A DNA stretch of 64,000 nucleotides, taken from Molanna angustata. Taxonomy: Eukaryota; Arthropoda; Insecta; Trichoptera; Molannidae. The stretch's first letter is position 1. Every line of letters starts with the position of its first letter. The translations under genes were made by a program, and so were the position numbers. This document shows, in pieces, positions 11,081 to 23,827 of this stretch. The notes below the pieces were generated by a model that saw only the letters and a list, made by a program, of their open reading frames with translations, ran no database searches and was not told where the DNA came from. The DNA lies in NCBI GenBank assembly GCA_963576475.1, contig OY754982.1, positions 10,194,546-10,258,545 on the forward strand, given 5' to 3'.

Positions 11081-11232
11081 TCCCACATGGTGGTGGGGTC
11101 AGCTCTCCTTACTGCGCTATTCCACATCGCTCTATCCTGAGCATTGTCCTCAGAGACATAACATCCCCTCATATCCTCTGCCACCAATCTCTTCCATCGT
11201 CTTTTAGGACGCCCTTTTGTTTTTTTTTGGCC
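11081..11232 (-). pseudogene. LINE ORF2 extreme C-terminus
   Basis: The minus strand reads KGRPKRRWKRLVAEDM, then EDNAQDRAMW and RRADPTTMWDDC before a stop codon at about 11081. This is the standard last 45-50 residues of an insect LINE protein (GRPK.RW...V.ED......A.DR..W....RRADP). The preceding domains are not visible upstream on that strand, so this is a 5'-truncated remnant or a longer copy eroded beyond recognition. Confidence 0.8.
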
Positions 11233-14200
11233 GGGATCTCGTTTCTGGTTACAAACGTTTTCTGGCGGCTACTTTCCATCAGCTTATCCGAGACATCGCT
11301 TACGCCCAATCCTAATTATTGTTTCTCATTCAATACAACGCAAATAAAATGAGAGTAATGTTTCACTAATGAATTGAATGTTTTCTCCAATTGCCAGGAA
11401 TGCTTCAAGACATTTGCTACTAAATTCATTTAGCAATTCTCCGTATATCTAATATTCCCTCCTTTCCAAATACCTCTCTCTTTCTCCTGGATCCAACCAG
11501 ATCTCGGCGGTTAGCTGGGTATTTGTTTGGTCTCAACAGTTTAGTTGGAATTCAATTAGAAGTTGGTTGGTTCTTCTACATGTGTGTGCTTGGATGTGGG
11601 TATGTGTGTCCACATTAGTTTATCAAACAGGTAAATAGGTACCTCCACATTAAATATCTTCTATTTATCCCCAAGGATACTAACCGCCGAGTGTTCGTTC
11701 GTACGTTCGCGCGTCTGCTCAATTTGTTCCAACCGAGTATGGTGAAATTACTGGTTTACTAATGAAGGGAGGGAAACCGTTTTGTAAGTTAATATTATCA
11801 ATTTAATTATTTTTAGGACTTCTTGTGTAATTAGGTTGGTGCGTACAAATACACCGAAGAGGGTGTTTCTAATAAATAAAATTACCCTTCAAAATATTTT
11901 CCTTTATCTATTGAGATATCTATGTACACATTATTCATGGTTTCGCTTACGTTTAATACGACATTCACGATAATGCAAAAACGAGTTTTGTTACATGTGT
12001 AGGTACAAGTTTTAAATTGAATTCCGTACATATTTTAAACATTAAATTTAATTAATCACTTTATTCTGGTTGTTTGGGCTCTTATTGGTTTAAAAATTCA
12101 AATGACACCATGTTTTAGTACTTTTTTAGCCAATAGAAACTGTGGTGTGTTAATGTTACAAACTCTTACGGTATCGAGCAAAATTAACACTATTTTTATA
12201 TTTTTTTAATTTACATAATTGTCTGTCTGTACTGGAATTTTGCAATTGATTTTAAACTAACTTCCCAACCAGTTAGAGCTCTGAATCATTATCTACTCAT
12301 TGCATCAAACAAGGGGTATTTTTTTTAAATTTATTTTTGACAGTAGGTAATATTTCAAAGTAACTTTGGAAAAAATGTCTTTATTTTTTTTATTTACTTG
12401 TTCAATTATCAATATTTTTTTGTTCTGACTTCGTCAGATGCTACAAATTTTATTTGTTATTATTGTTTATGAATGTTTGCTTCGCTTTATTGGTCAGTCT
12501 GTGTTCTGGTAGTATCAGTTGTTGACTTTGTTTATGTAGCATAGAAGACTTCCCAATCGATGGCTTGACTGTTGGGAGTTCACAAGTCAGAAGAATACCA
12601 ATTCAAGGAGAGAAAACAGATTTCGAGATCTACACAAAGGAGGAAGAAGAAGAAATATGATACATTAAAAATAATATGTTTAATAGTAGGTATTGAAAAA
12701 TGTTAAAATGTTTGTCTTGTTTTGTAACAAGAATATCCGCTTTTACTTTTGTATTCTAAGGTGGGTCTAATAATAAATATACAACTTGTATTTTCTGTAC
12801 ACCTGACCTTATCAGCAGTTATATTTTCCTTTTCGATCATAAATTATTTACCCTCGTATAATAACTCTTCATATCTGATATCCAAGAGTGCTCTAGTTTT
12901 GGGCGTGTCCGAGTATTTTTTCTACTGATAGGAAATATATATCTGGCCGTTTGGAGACGCAGCTATGTTCGTTATTATTGTTGTGGTTCTCGACATACAG
13001 GAAATTTCCATAGTCTATCATTTGTTAGGAATATTGAATGTCTATTGATTTATATCTTTTGATTTAATTGCCAATATTTCGCGTGTCTTAGGTCAATTGA
13101 TTTACATTGGATTGTTGCTGAAACTATTTCCATTAAGTTAAACTATCCTACTTTTCAGTTAAATTATCTTATAATTTATATATCTATTGCCACAATAGCA
13201 TTGTGATAATCTTGTGTAGTTTTTATAGTTTTTCCATTGACTTTTTTTTCTTGAATATATTCTGAATCAAATCAGCGTTTTTAATTATTAATTGGAACTA
13301 CACCCACGTGTTCGCAATAACTATACTAAGTTGATTAAGAAAAATTGAAGTTTATCCTCAATGAAGTTTAGTGATCGGAAGATACTAACGATTCTTTAAT
13401 TTTTAAAAGTTTTCAAGTCTTTATTATTCAAAATATGTCTTGTTTTCAGTTCTTTTAATACTTTAGACAATGAAACGCTTTATTCTTAAGTAGCTCCTTC
13501 ACTTTCGGTTAATAATTATTCCTGCAATGGTTTGAATACATATACTAAACTCAACATGTGATAAACTTACGGAGTTGACAAAATACGTCAAAAACACTTC
13601 TATTTGTTTTAAACATTGGATATTCAAACTAATTTTGTTTCGTAGTACTTGAATTGATCTCATATTATTCAACGGTATTAAAATATGAATTATTATGTTA
13701 TAATATGAGTGTAATCGAATTTTCTGGAATTAGTCTTCACTTATCAGTGTTACGTAGATCAGTTGTACATCATATTATCTTACCTGTGAGAGTTAAGAGA
13801 ATTCAGCTTACTGCTGTAAAATTGTTTACTTTTATTCAGGTTTAATAATTTTTACTTGTGTTCTTTATAAAATATACATGTTCATGTATTTTGTTATAAA
13901 AATGATAAAGTTTTGTAGGAATTCTTAGTTTCGTAGATCTTTCATTTTGATTTTCTCTCGCGTGATCCGGTCGTATATTTGCCATTATGTGTTTTTGCTC
14001 GTAATTAGAATTATATCCGATTCCTTCTTGAGTCGTTTTGTCTCATATCTCATCACACGCTTATCTCAAATACTTTGAGACATTTGTGTTTGTACATACA
14101 TCAGGAATTCCGCTTTGGTGTCCACGGGATGTCGCTTTGACTGTCTGGCATGTCACTTAAGACGACCGGCATTTAGCTTTATTTGTACCTACCCATGGCA

Positions 14201-14516
14201 TTTCCATTTTAGCTGTGTTATTTTGTCCCGTGTGTGTGGCGTATGGGAACTCTTCACGTAGGCCGGCGTTAATTAACTCGACGAGACGATGATTATTCGC
14301 TTTATTTACCCACCTCGTTAATTCAAAAAGCACGAAGATCGTGTTGTTTTAATTATTTGAGATCGTTAATTTCGCGGGAAAGGAGTGTTATGTATTATGA
14401 AGTGCCGCCCACGGCACAGGAATCGTAAATCTTTTCTATTTTCAAATCCATATTTCACGGGGCCGGCCGATGGAAATGAAACTCGGAGAAATTTACCCGT
14501 AAAATAATGTCGTATT
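11233..14516. other. AT-rich stretch, nothing recognised
   Basis: No frame shows family features. A short (GAA)n-like run near 12640 could be the tail of an eroded LINE. Confidence 0.5.
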
Positions 14517-14819
14517 GTGCCGTTCCTGGCTTATATAAGACTTTTTTTACTATTTATTATAATTCGCCTTGTGTTTTCAAGGTCCGAATCAATGTTTTCT
14601 TCAGAAGATCCATCAATGTTTTCTTCAGCAGATCCATCAATGTTTTCTTCAGCATTAGATGAGATCCACTATCTGTTTTCATCAGCTTACTCTTGGTATT
14701 CGGATCATCAACAATCCTACATCTTTTTGGTGATTTTGACCAATAAGATGTTGCAGCAACGCAGAAGAGTTTTATGGACCAAAATCCATATGGCTGGTGT
14801 TCCCTACGTAGCCTTGTAA
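14517..14819 (+). CDS. Hypothetical 100-codon frame with 24-bp repeats
   Basis: I do not recognise this frame, and its annotated first codon may not be an ATG. It opens with a hydrophobic stretch that could pass for a signal peptide or membrane segment. It then contains three in-frame copies of an 8-residue unit (SMFSS.DP, 14592-14663), encoded by a 24-bp tandem repeat, and ends with a basic segment (QQRRRVLWTK). The repeat unit being a multiple of three is suggestive, but the surrounding sequence has no splice or promoter evidence. It may be chance. Confidence 0.2.
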   Translation: MPFLAYIRLFLLFIIIRLVFSRSESMFSSEDPSMFSSADPSMFSSALDEIHYLFSSAYSWYSDHQQSYIFLVILTNKMLQQRRRVLWTKIHMAGVPYVAL

Positions 14820-16160
14820 AAAACCAAGAATACTATAATAAATATTTCATATGACCGGTTTTTAAGAACTGCTTCTTCTTTAGGATTAATGACAACTGTT
14901 TCTATAACTCAACTAGAATGGAAGGTGGGTGAATGTTATTTGACCATTTGGTGTTTGCTAATTCGTCACTGTTGTATGTGAGTGTTGCTATGTGACTCAT
15001 TTGATCCCATTCTTTCTGGCCCTTCGAATTTCGTTCCAAAATTCGCTGTTATGCAATGTCAGTTGTTATTTATTTTGCGGAAAAAAGTAGTCGTTTCGAA
15101 ATTGGTCGTATAAAAAAGTTTGTTCGTGGTTCTAATAAATAAAATTGTTTAAAATGTGCCACAAAGTTTACTCCGAGAATATAAAATATAATATGTAAGA
15201 CTTTTTTAATGGCAAGTATAAGTATTTCACATCGGTTACCTAGCTGTCCTGGACGGGATTTGAAAGTTTTACAACTTGAACAAAACTTCTTATAAACTTC
15301 GACCGCACCTCTCTGTGTTGGTAATTCTTGTTTATATATTGATGTTCCTGTTGAACTAGACAGTTTTTCATTAATGTTGTTATCTTTTTAACTTTCGCGA
15401 CAATATTCGTTTGATAAATAAATTTACACTTAATTTGTTACAATTTTCACTTTGGAAACAGCTGGCCCAAGCTACTTGAATATTTGATTGTGGGTTGGAA
15501 TTGGAAACTGTTCTTGTTAGTTTGAATTTAGAATCGGTGGTCGACTTGAATAATTACTGTTTTATTGGTTTTTGGAAATAGATAAACATCGTATTATCCT
15601 TGATATGTACAATTTATTGGGTTTTCAGGAATATTTGTTTGATCACTTTATTGTATCAAATGATACCAAATCTCCATTGTTCGTCGTATTTGTATCGCAA
15701 ATTTGGCTTTAGTATTATAAATGTTTAATTAGTATTCTTTACGTTCGCAATATTTTTTGATTAACTAATATAGTAAATAATTATTTGTAATCAAATAAGA
15801 ATCTGGTTGGATATTACAAAACCTATACATTTTTAATCATCCTGAAGTCATCGTGTTAATAGAGAGGAAATCCATTTTAAAAATATCAATTTTAATCAGA
15901 AAAATCATTATTGTTTTATAATTCCGAGTTGTCTTGGTGAAAATGTTCGCTCGCAATGAATCGAATCTGTGGAAATGAAATCGTTTAATTTTAAGTGTAT
16001 ATTTTTGTTTTTCGTTGATATTGTGATGGTTGTGGATCGCTCCAATTCTTAGATCATAGTTAGCCATATTTGTTTTATTATCTCTCAACAGTTGCCTTTC
16101 TCTTGTAGTGTTACTCTATCTCCATTTTGATTTCTTGCAATTTTAATTGATTCCATTATT
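14820..16160. other. AT-rich stretch, nothing recognised
   Basis: Only short frames of AT-driven composition are present. Confidence 0.5.
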
Positions 16161-16170
16161 GATTGAACGC

Positions 16171-16230
16171 CCGGTGGTGTAGTGGTGTATAATAGTGTGT
16201 GCAGGTCGCGTGACGAAGGCTCGTTCCTTT
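16171..16230 (+). mobile_element. Possible tRNA-like/SINE head
   Basis: The word tggtgtagtgg (about 16175-16185) matches a Pol III A box, and ggctcgttcc (16218-16227) is close to a B box, at tRNA-like spacing. No full cloverleaf forms. It may be a remnant SINE head or chance. Confidence 0.3.
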
Positions 16231-16429
16231 CAATAAACAATAAATAAGCACGGATCCCTTTATAATAATTTATCGCTGGGTATTTACAAAATTGATGTAT
16301 CATTATTGAGTGGAAATACAACGTGGAAAATTGATTTTGAACTCTCCCACCAGCAAACATCTTAACTAAATGCCGAGTGTTTTAGATAATTGCTCGATCA
16401 TCTTAATTGTTGCCTGGCCTCATAAATAT

Positions 16430-16740
16430 ATGCATACTTTTATTCCATCACGCCGTTTCAGCGTCTTATTTACCTACCTCATCTTCAGTAAGACATTTAT
16501 ACGAACGTGACAACTTTTTCTCGGCCATTTTCTTCATCTCACTCCACTATTTTTGGGTTTGTAAACCGTTCAATAATCATTCTTTCTATAGATGTGACCG
16601 TACCCTCGCAAGGCATCTATCTTCATTCAACAAAATCTGTGTCTACCTTTCATTCTTGTCTTATACACATCAATTTATCAAAATTTATTAAGAATCTATG
16701 GAATTCTGCAGTTTTTAGAAATGTGATCATGCTAAATTAA
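16430..16740 (-). pseudogene. Possible eroded LINE C-terminal fragment
   Basis: The minus strand contains LRGYGHI followed, after frame breaks and stops, by a short acidic word like those ending LINE proteins. The match is weak and covers few residues. Confidence 0.35.
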
Positions 16741-19700
16741 TTGAAAACACTCAAGCTGCCAAAAAATCCTTTATTAGAGAGAGTGTTTGATAATTATCAA
16801 TTTAGTGTAGTAAAAAGTATTGGATTCCTCAAAAAGAATACCAGATTCTTATTTGTCTGAATATTTTTTATCAGAATACTCTTATCAATTTTTTTTAACT
16901 CATAATTTTCTTTGAATAAATTACCTATGTAACTCTCTTTCAGAAATAGCTGAATTGATCTGCATTTTTTCCATTTCATACTCTTTCGATATATTCTTAT
17001 TTGGTTATTTACGAAATGAATTATTATTACTTTTTTCATGAATTAATAATGTGTTTTATTCGACGACTAAATCCTGCATTCTCATTGGCTCACCCAATGT
17101 ATGAACTTTGAATAGGTGGCGAAAGTTTTCAAATGGCAACACCAACTGCTTTAATTACCTCCATTAAACAACGAGATAATTAAAAACTGTTAATTTTGGT
17201 CGTACATGTGTACTAAGTAGTATAATCCTATTATCTTTTATGTGTAAATATATCTTCATATCTCCTTAGGTTGATTTAGTTATGAACTTTATATTTAAAT
17301 GTACGTTATTAACTTAATTATATAGAATGTTCAGAAAATTATACATGTTGTGATAATATCAATATATTATTTCATATACTTAGTTATTTTAGATTAACTT
17401 TTTAATTTAGTCTAATTAACAACATCAACAATAGTACATACTGAATGTAATACACGTGTTGATTTATAATAATGTCTACGTGTACATAATAAATGATTAA
17501 AATCGTTTTCTTTTGTTTCCTCGATTGAGAATACTCGTGATAATAAGTAAATTAAAGGGTTTGAAATGTGACACACATTGAATTGAAAATGGTGATAGCA
17601 CATAAAATCGAATCCCCTTGGGAGATCAAAACTGAGATGGGATTACAAAATAAAGAAGGATGCTCCAGCATGAAGTAGTAAATTGAATAACAGTTTTAAA
17701 CAATTTGATTGAATCACTTCCTTTATTGCAAAACTATTTCTGAGATGTATATTTCTCACGCAATCCTTGGCTCTTTGGACTGGAAGCATTGGTCAGTTGG
17801 ATGAAGAGGCAAGGAAGTATTTAATATTATTATTTCGTTTAATAAGTAATAGAAGGGTGAGAGAAAGTATTTAATATTATTACTTTGTTTAATAGGTTGA
17901 TCCTTAGAGGCTTTTTTTACTTATGCAGTTGTTTACGCCTTGTCCATTATCTCTTGAACAATATACCGCAAAAGGAAGAAATATCGTGTTCACACAAATG
18001 CGAAACTAGCAAGAATGTATGTAATACCTTCTTATGTCCGATGTAGTAAATAACCTCCATTAAAGAAAATGATACAGATGAGAGAAACAAACGTCGACAG
18101 ATATAGAACTTGCAGTACTTGCCTATCTACAATTTATGATTTATGTATGTAATATAAGTCTTATAAATAGTATCTATCGATACCTCATCTTTGTATAGAT
18201 TTTGATCTCCTGATCTTTTATTCTACCTTAATACTTTGGACGAATTCTTTGTGAATTATAATAATTAATGATGTCATGACAAAACTTCAATCGATTAGCT
18301 TCAGGTGCCTACCTATACAAGCATGATGTAGGTATTGAGTTATGTACAATAATTGTTGATTGATTTCTTCTGTTTCATCAGCACAAAAATTCATTTTTTC
18401 TATTACTTCACCATTTTACTTGCTGCCACATATATTTTTTTTTTATCTATTTTAGCTGTGAGGCACCGGCTTAGAATAGTGCTTCCACTCTTTTCAATTT
18501 TTGTTTTCGAGAGCCCCGTAACAGCCGAGTAGTCGAAAATAAAAAAGGCAACAATAACATCTCACATTGTTCAGCGATGAGGTTCACCACCCATTCTGAA
18601 TATAGTGCTTTTTTAGGTGAGACAATCTTGGTGTCTGGGTAAACATACATGTGTTGTACTTCTTTTTTTAATGTAATGCATACCAGCGCACGAGATGGTG
18701 CGAATGATCATTTTGTACCTACTTTTTTAAATTTTAAAATTGTTTGTAAAATCTAGTCCCATTTTAAGATATTATGATTTGTACAAAAATATTGTGAAAT
18801 AATCAAATAGTGGATATATATTTTCTCCAACCTTTGCTGCTCGTTGACAATCCTACCATTTTTTCCCGAAATCTTTTACAACAATGGACATTGGCCAATG
18901 GTTAAACGAGAGAAAAAAAGAAAGCGGATAAAAAACTTTTATATCATCCGTCTCACATATCTTCATTTCGTTGTGTCGTTTGTAAATCTCATACCTACTC
19001 TTTTTTACTTCCCTGATACTTTGCGCCGTGCACGCCCCAACTGTATATCTCTCTCATGTGCTCTTAACCCCCACTATCTTTTGTAGGTACTGACTATTTC
19101 TCCCCGTATTAACCAAGACGTCATCTTTATAATATTTCCCTCCATTTTTCATTTTTACAGCGACCATGTTTAAACTTTTTCATGGATCCTACACTAGCGC
19201 TCTCGTGTGAGTGTGCGCGCGTATTATAAAACTTTAGTTTATCACTACGACTGGAATTTTGTGGGGGAAACCGTAAGTAATTCCATTGTATTTGACTGTG
19301 TATTGCAGACGGGCTGCTGTGTTATGCGTGTTTTACTGAATAATATCTCGGGACAGTTTTATTATAAGTACATACCATAATTTTCTCCGTTTGATGTGAC
19401 TTTGTGCGATATCTCGAATGGGCAATTGGACTAGTCATGTTTCTGCGACATTTTGTGTGATGTTGAATTGCCACATGAAGTTTTAACGCTTTTGACCGTA
19501 GATATTACGAAATTTCGGCGCCTTCATTAAATCAACAAATTCGTAATATGTCAATCATGCAGATATGACTGACTAATTTTATATTAAACTGAATGTTTCG
19601 ACAAAACTGTTTACACAAGACCTTCGTCGACCCTTTGGAATTCCTTTAATAAATGGGTACTCTGATATTGAGACCGATTTTAGTTAGGAATCTGGATATA

Positions 19701-20287
19701 ATTGAAGGGAACCTAGAGGCAGAATACATAGTTTGGGATTGATTAGTCGATAGCAAGTATAGACTTACTATTTCGAATTGCTAGTTTATTGTGAAATGGT
19801 ATTGTCATTGATCACTTTTGGGATAGACAATCAAACAGTGCATTCATCATAAATCGCGTGAAATATTATAGGTTTGTTTAATTGAAAAGTACCTACTTCG
19901 TAAAAATAGTGTTTTAGATAGTTTGAATTGAATTTAGTCGGAATATTAATCAGTGTTAAATTCCGAATCAGACTAATACGCACCCGCGATTTCATTTCCT
20001 CCGAGAAAATCTCTTCCAACCATCCGAAGGCTCTAGGCGCGGGTTCGATAGGCAGAATGATAGACTGTTGGACGTTTTTTAATCCGCGGAAATGGAAATT
20101 AGTATCGGAGTTATATAGGAAAGTGTAATTATTTTGTGTAGAATACTTGGCAAAATTTATCTCTAATAATATCTCGGTGTAACGTGTCACAGTTTTGACA
20201 CATATTTGTACATACCTATAGCGCTGAGCCGAGAAATTTAGAGCCTTGAATACTGTTCTTTCACCTTTTCTGCTTATGGAAACTGGT
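16741..20287. other. AT-rich stretch, nothing recognised
   Basis: The one small structure is a pair of approx. 32-bp similar words (aagtatttaatattatta...) near 17815 and 17868. A 119-codon minus-strand frame at 20190-19831 has no recognised features. Confidence 0.5.
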
Positions 20288-20297
20288 AAAGGCTTCT

Positions 20298-20536
20298 ACT
20301 TCTTCTTCTTCTTTTGGTGTCATTTCAGATCCCCCCTAGCGTTGACTATTACCCGAGAGAAAGCGTTCTTCTCCTGGGCAGCCCGAAACAGCTCCCCAAC
20401 ACTTCTTATGCCCGTCCAGTCGCGTATATTGCGGAGCCACAAAATTTGTCTCCTTCCAACACCTCTTCGACCCTCTATTTTGCCCAAAAGGATCAGGTGG
20501 AGCAATTCATACTTTTCTCCTCTAAGCACATGACCC
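20298..20536 (-). pseudogene. 5'-truncated LINE C-terminal end
   Basis: The minus strand reads GHVLRGEKYELL, KIEGRRGVGRRQILWL, RDWTG and ELFRAA, the conserved end of a common insect LINE family, followed by 3' UTR and a (GAA)n tail (20298-20315 as ttcttc). The word aaaggcttct flanks it on both sides (20288-20297 and 20537-20546), giving a 10-bp target duplication and exact boundaries. Only about 72 codons survive; this was truncated at insertion. The remaining frame has few defects, so the insertion is not very old. Confidence 0.9.
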
Positions 20537-20546
20537 AAAGGCTTCT

Positions 20547-20939
20547 TGCAGAACTCAAAACGATCTCCTATAAAAAGTATGAAATAAAAACAGCAACTTA
20601 TAATGTACGAGTAAAGGAAATGTATTATGGACTTCTAATATATTGAAAGAGTTTCACGGATTGTCTTAAATAATAATATAATAAAACTATGTGATAATCC
20701 TAACAATGTGGGCATTGTAGACAATGAAAAATATTTTATGTGTATCACGCCCGTAATAAAGCGATCGCGTTAACAAAACCCAAATAAATCTTCGACAGTT
20801 TCCAAAGGCAACGCAACGGTAATGTAATGATGTAAAGTTGGTACGAGGCGAGGCGAGGGACAATATTACACAGCCGATCCATTGTCCTATACCGACCGAC
20901 GACCCGGCCAATTATTTAATGCCGAATGTTGAAATGCTT
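20547..20939. other. Unassigned stretch
   Basis: I see nothing recognisable. Frames on both strands are short. Confidence 0.45.
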
Positions 20940-21240
20940 CATCTATTGTTCGTTCTGTCATCTCTTCCTTATTGTCCCCCTGCACATCTTCAACACCTGT
21001 ACGATGAACTCCAAAGACCATTTTCTTCTTCCTCTTTCCTTGTCCTACTTTGGGTAGGGTTGGATCTGCCAGTCTTTCGGCGTCAGACTTATCTATCCTT
21101 CTAATTTTCATTAGCAACTGTCCCACACGATGATAGGCTATGGTTTCTGCGTCTTACGCTTCCACTGTCTTCGGTTCTGCACATCTTTTGGGGTAACTCC
21201 GTTGCTTAGCATATCCTGTGGTCATAACGGACATTAGTTT
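20940..21240 (-). pseudogene. LINE C-terminal end and 3' UTR
   Basis: On the minus strand near 21217-21140 the frame reads DMLSNGVTPKDVQNRRQW and KRKTQKP, then stops. The same end, diverged, occurs at 47432-47655 and its duplicate, where it is DMLNNS...EEAQNRGQ, so the two belong to one LINE family. The sequence from 21139 toward 20940 would then be its 3' UTR, although a 79-codon frame crosses it. Confidence 0.7.
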
Positions 21241-21376
21241 TCTTGAAGTTTATCTATCCGTTGTTTTCGGGGCTGAAATTTGGGATTTTTTATTCATGAG
21301 CTTGGACGTCCTTTCCTGTTTTCTGGGAGTGATAGAGCAGTTGGGAACTTTTCCCGGTAAAAATATATATACTTGT

Positions 21377-21835
21377 TTAGTATTCGATGCAGTAGCTAGG
21401 TTGATATACAATTCACCAGCCCACATATCACCATTGCTAATAGAGCTTCGTTAGTTGCGGATATCGGAAAGGATTGAGTAAAAGATATGCTGGATGGTGC
21501 ACAAAGCTATTCACGGACGTGCTCCAAATTACCTTATGAATCTTTGTGTACCAGATGATCCGAACCAAAAAAGATATACGCTTCGATCTGCAAGTAATGC
21601 GGCCATGCATCGTCTAAAAGATCATAATACGTGTCGAATGACGAACTTTGGTGAAAGAGCATTTTCTGTAGTGTGTCCGGTTTACTGCAATATGCTTCCA
21701 TATAGTATAAGATCAATAGACAGTGAAAGTGTATTAAAAAAAGCGTCAAAAACGGCGGTTAGCGTTAAACGGCGTTAGCGTTAAAAGCGTTAAACGGCGC
21801 TATACAAATGACTTATTATTATTATAATTAAAAAC
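21377..21835 (+). pseudogene. L2/CR1-like LINE C-terminal region
   Basis: The plus strand reads FDAVARLIYN, HISPLLIELR, a frame break, then VHKAIHGRAPNYL, RYTLRSAS, FGERAFSV and CPVYCNMLPYSIRS. This is the typical order of the C-terminal domain of L2/CR1-type LINEs (AARLI, HI.P.L..LHWLP, KA.HG.AP.YL, LRS, G.RAFS...WN.LP). The tail carries a small gcgttaaacggcgtta tandem and (TTA)n near 21815. The RT domain is missing and at least one stop interrupts the frame. Confidence 0.85.
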
Positions 21836-21896
21836 TTATTTATTTAAAAACAAATATAGTGATTAATTGATTATTACCAAGTTTGATTTCTTTCTC

Positions 21897-22040
21897 CAGG
21901 GGTGCAAGTCTGACCAAACCAAAACCCCAGTGATTACCCATATCATGGATATAATTATCATATGGAGTTCTATGACATCTTAAGATATTATAGAACTCTA
22001 AATAATAATTATATCCATGATATGGGTAATCATGAGGGTT
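21897..22040. mobile_element. hAT-like MITE, copy 2, truncated
   Basis: The left end, caggggtgcaagtctgacc, and the inner words tgattacccatatcatggat, tatggagttctatgacat and atatccatgatatgggtaat match MITE copy 1 at 2163-2571. The right terminal segment is missing after gagggtt. It has no inserted segment in the middle, so it shows the uninterrupted internal structure of the family. Confidence 0.8.
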
Positions 22041-22710
22041 AAGTACGTACAGATATATGAATTAGTAAATAAATATTTTCTTATCGTCAAACGGATGTTT
22101 ATATTTGATCGAATTTGTTTCGTATACCGACCATTTGTCAAATTTTGTTGGCGATTCATTGACCGTATTTGTTATTATTTGTCCTTGTATCCTTACAAAC
22201 ACATTATATTATATAGATATCAGATGCGTGTAAAGAGCGTAGCACATAAATAATATGATTTTGTCGTGTTGGGGGTAAAATGTGATATAAACGACGGCCA
22301 TAACACACCGTTATCCATAAATATTTGATTGGCCAAATGTCCGTCCGTTCGTCCGGCCTACCGCGTGAATCACAGGGGGTTGAATTGCGAAAGTGTTGGT
22401 AATGGCCCAAATTACCCTCTGAATAACGCAACACAGGTGTATAATGTGCTTTACGGTGAGCTATCAAACAATATAATGTAGGTAACTATGTACATAGTGA
22501 TGGTAAGTGATCAAACCTACATGATAGTAAGTGTTCACACACACGATGCCAAACGATCATCATGTGATTAAACTTTGTTTCATTTAATCAAGCCGCGAAT
22601 TTCAAAATTTCAAGAATCTATTTCTTCTATGCTTGGCCGGTGCGAAAATGTTTCTTTTTGTGACATAAGAGTGAGGCGATTGATGATTGAGTTACATATT
22701 CGATTACTAT
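22041..22710. other. AT-rich stretch, nothing recognised
   Basis: No coding or repeat signal that I can name. Confidence 0.5.
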
Positions 22711-22720
22711 CAACACACTC

Positions 22721-22924
22721 TTCTTTTTCTTCTTCTTCGTTTAGTAGACCTAGTTGGTCTGTTCTTCAGAAACTATGCCTCCTGGGATAACGATGTCCAG
22801 CTATCCTTCCATCTCTTGGGTGGTCTACCGGGTAGGCGGCGGTCAGAAGGAATTTCATTCGCCGCTATATATGCAAGTCTATCACTGTCCATCCTGGCTA
22901 CGTGGTCCCTCCAATGTCTTCTTG
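22721..22924 (-). pseudogene. 5'-truncated LINE C-terminal end
   Basis: The minus strand reads LAYIAANEIPSDRRLPGRPP followed directly by KRWKDSW, a LINE C-terminal signature, and ends in a (GAA)n tail (ttctttttcttcttcttcg on the plus strand). Flanking words caacacactc (22711-22720) and caacatactc (22925-22934) differ by one base and are a likely 10-bp target duplication. One in-frame stop precedes LAYIAAN. Confidence 0.82.
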
Positions 22925-22934
22925 CAACATACTC

Positions 22935-23426
22935 ATTTTTTTAAATTATTTCATAACGACACTTAACAACAACTAGAGATACAACATTAAGTCCAATTTT
23001 AATTACCAAGAACTAAATACAATGTTACTGAATGTTTTAATACGATATAGTAATTACATTTACATATCTCAATTACAATTTTTATCATCGTTTTTGGCAA
23101 ATTTTCGCAGTCCGGTATCGCTACCTTGTTATTTCATAACATCCATTATTAAAACATCATTTTTTTATCATTCCATGCTATTAGCGGAGGATAATACCTA
23201 TTTTTTGCTTAATTTTCATGAATTTAATTGAAGCGAGTAGGTCCACTGGTGTTTCAATGTTATCTAAACACCTCTCTAGGCATCAAAGATACATTTAACA
23301 TAATCCCAAGTTAAATTTAAATCACGCCACATCATGTTGTGTATCAAAATGATTGACTGTGTCTTTAAAATTCATAAAACTGAGTTCGTGGATAATTGGA
23401 TGCAAAGATAATATTGTTATAATACA
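22935..23426. other. AT-rich stretch, nothing recognised
   Basis: No feature can be supported. Confidence 0.5.
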
Positions 23427-23827
23427 CAGGGTGTTGTCTTCCGTACCTAAAATATTTTAAGGAGGATGAAAAATATAATTTTTTCTAAGGTTATTAAATA
23501 TCAAATTCCAAAAGGATGGACAGCAAAACAAGTTTTTGAACCAAGATTAAAGTGAGTTTTACGAACCAAGATTAAAGTTAATACTTTGATTTCAAAAAAT
23601 TGTGTAATATTTTAGTGCTTTGATACTAACATGACACATTTTTATGAAATAAAGTACCTACCTGTTGAAGCGATCTAAATATTTTAATTTTTTAATAATT
23701 TGAGTAGGCCAGTTTTTTGGGACAAAATTTCATTGTCTTTTATTTTCAATAGGCCATATATCCAAAACGGTTAATTTTTGATTAGTAAAACATTTAAAAC
23801 CTTTTTCATGCGGAAGACAACACCCTG
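23427..23827. mobile_element. 401-bp element with 17-bp terminal inverted repeats
   Basis: The left end cagggtgttgtcttccg (23427-23443) is the exact inverted copy of the right end (23811-23827). The right side is followed by TA; the left is preceded by CA, so a TA target duplication is possible but not proven. There is no transposase. CAGGGTGT-type ends occur on several mariner/Tc1-like MITEs, but the superfamily is inference. Confidence 0.72.
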
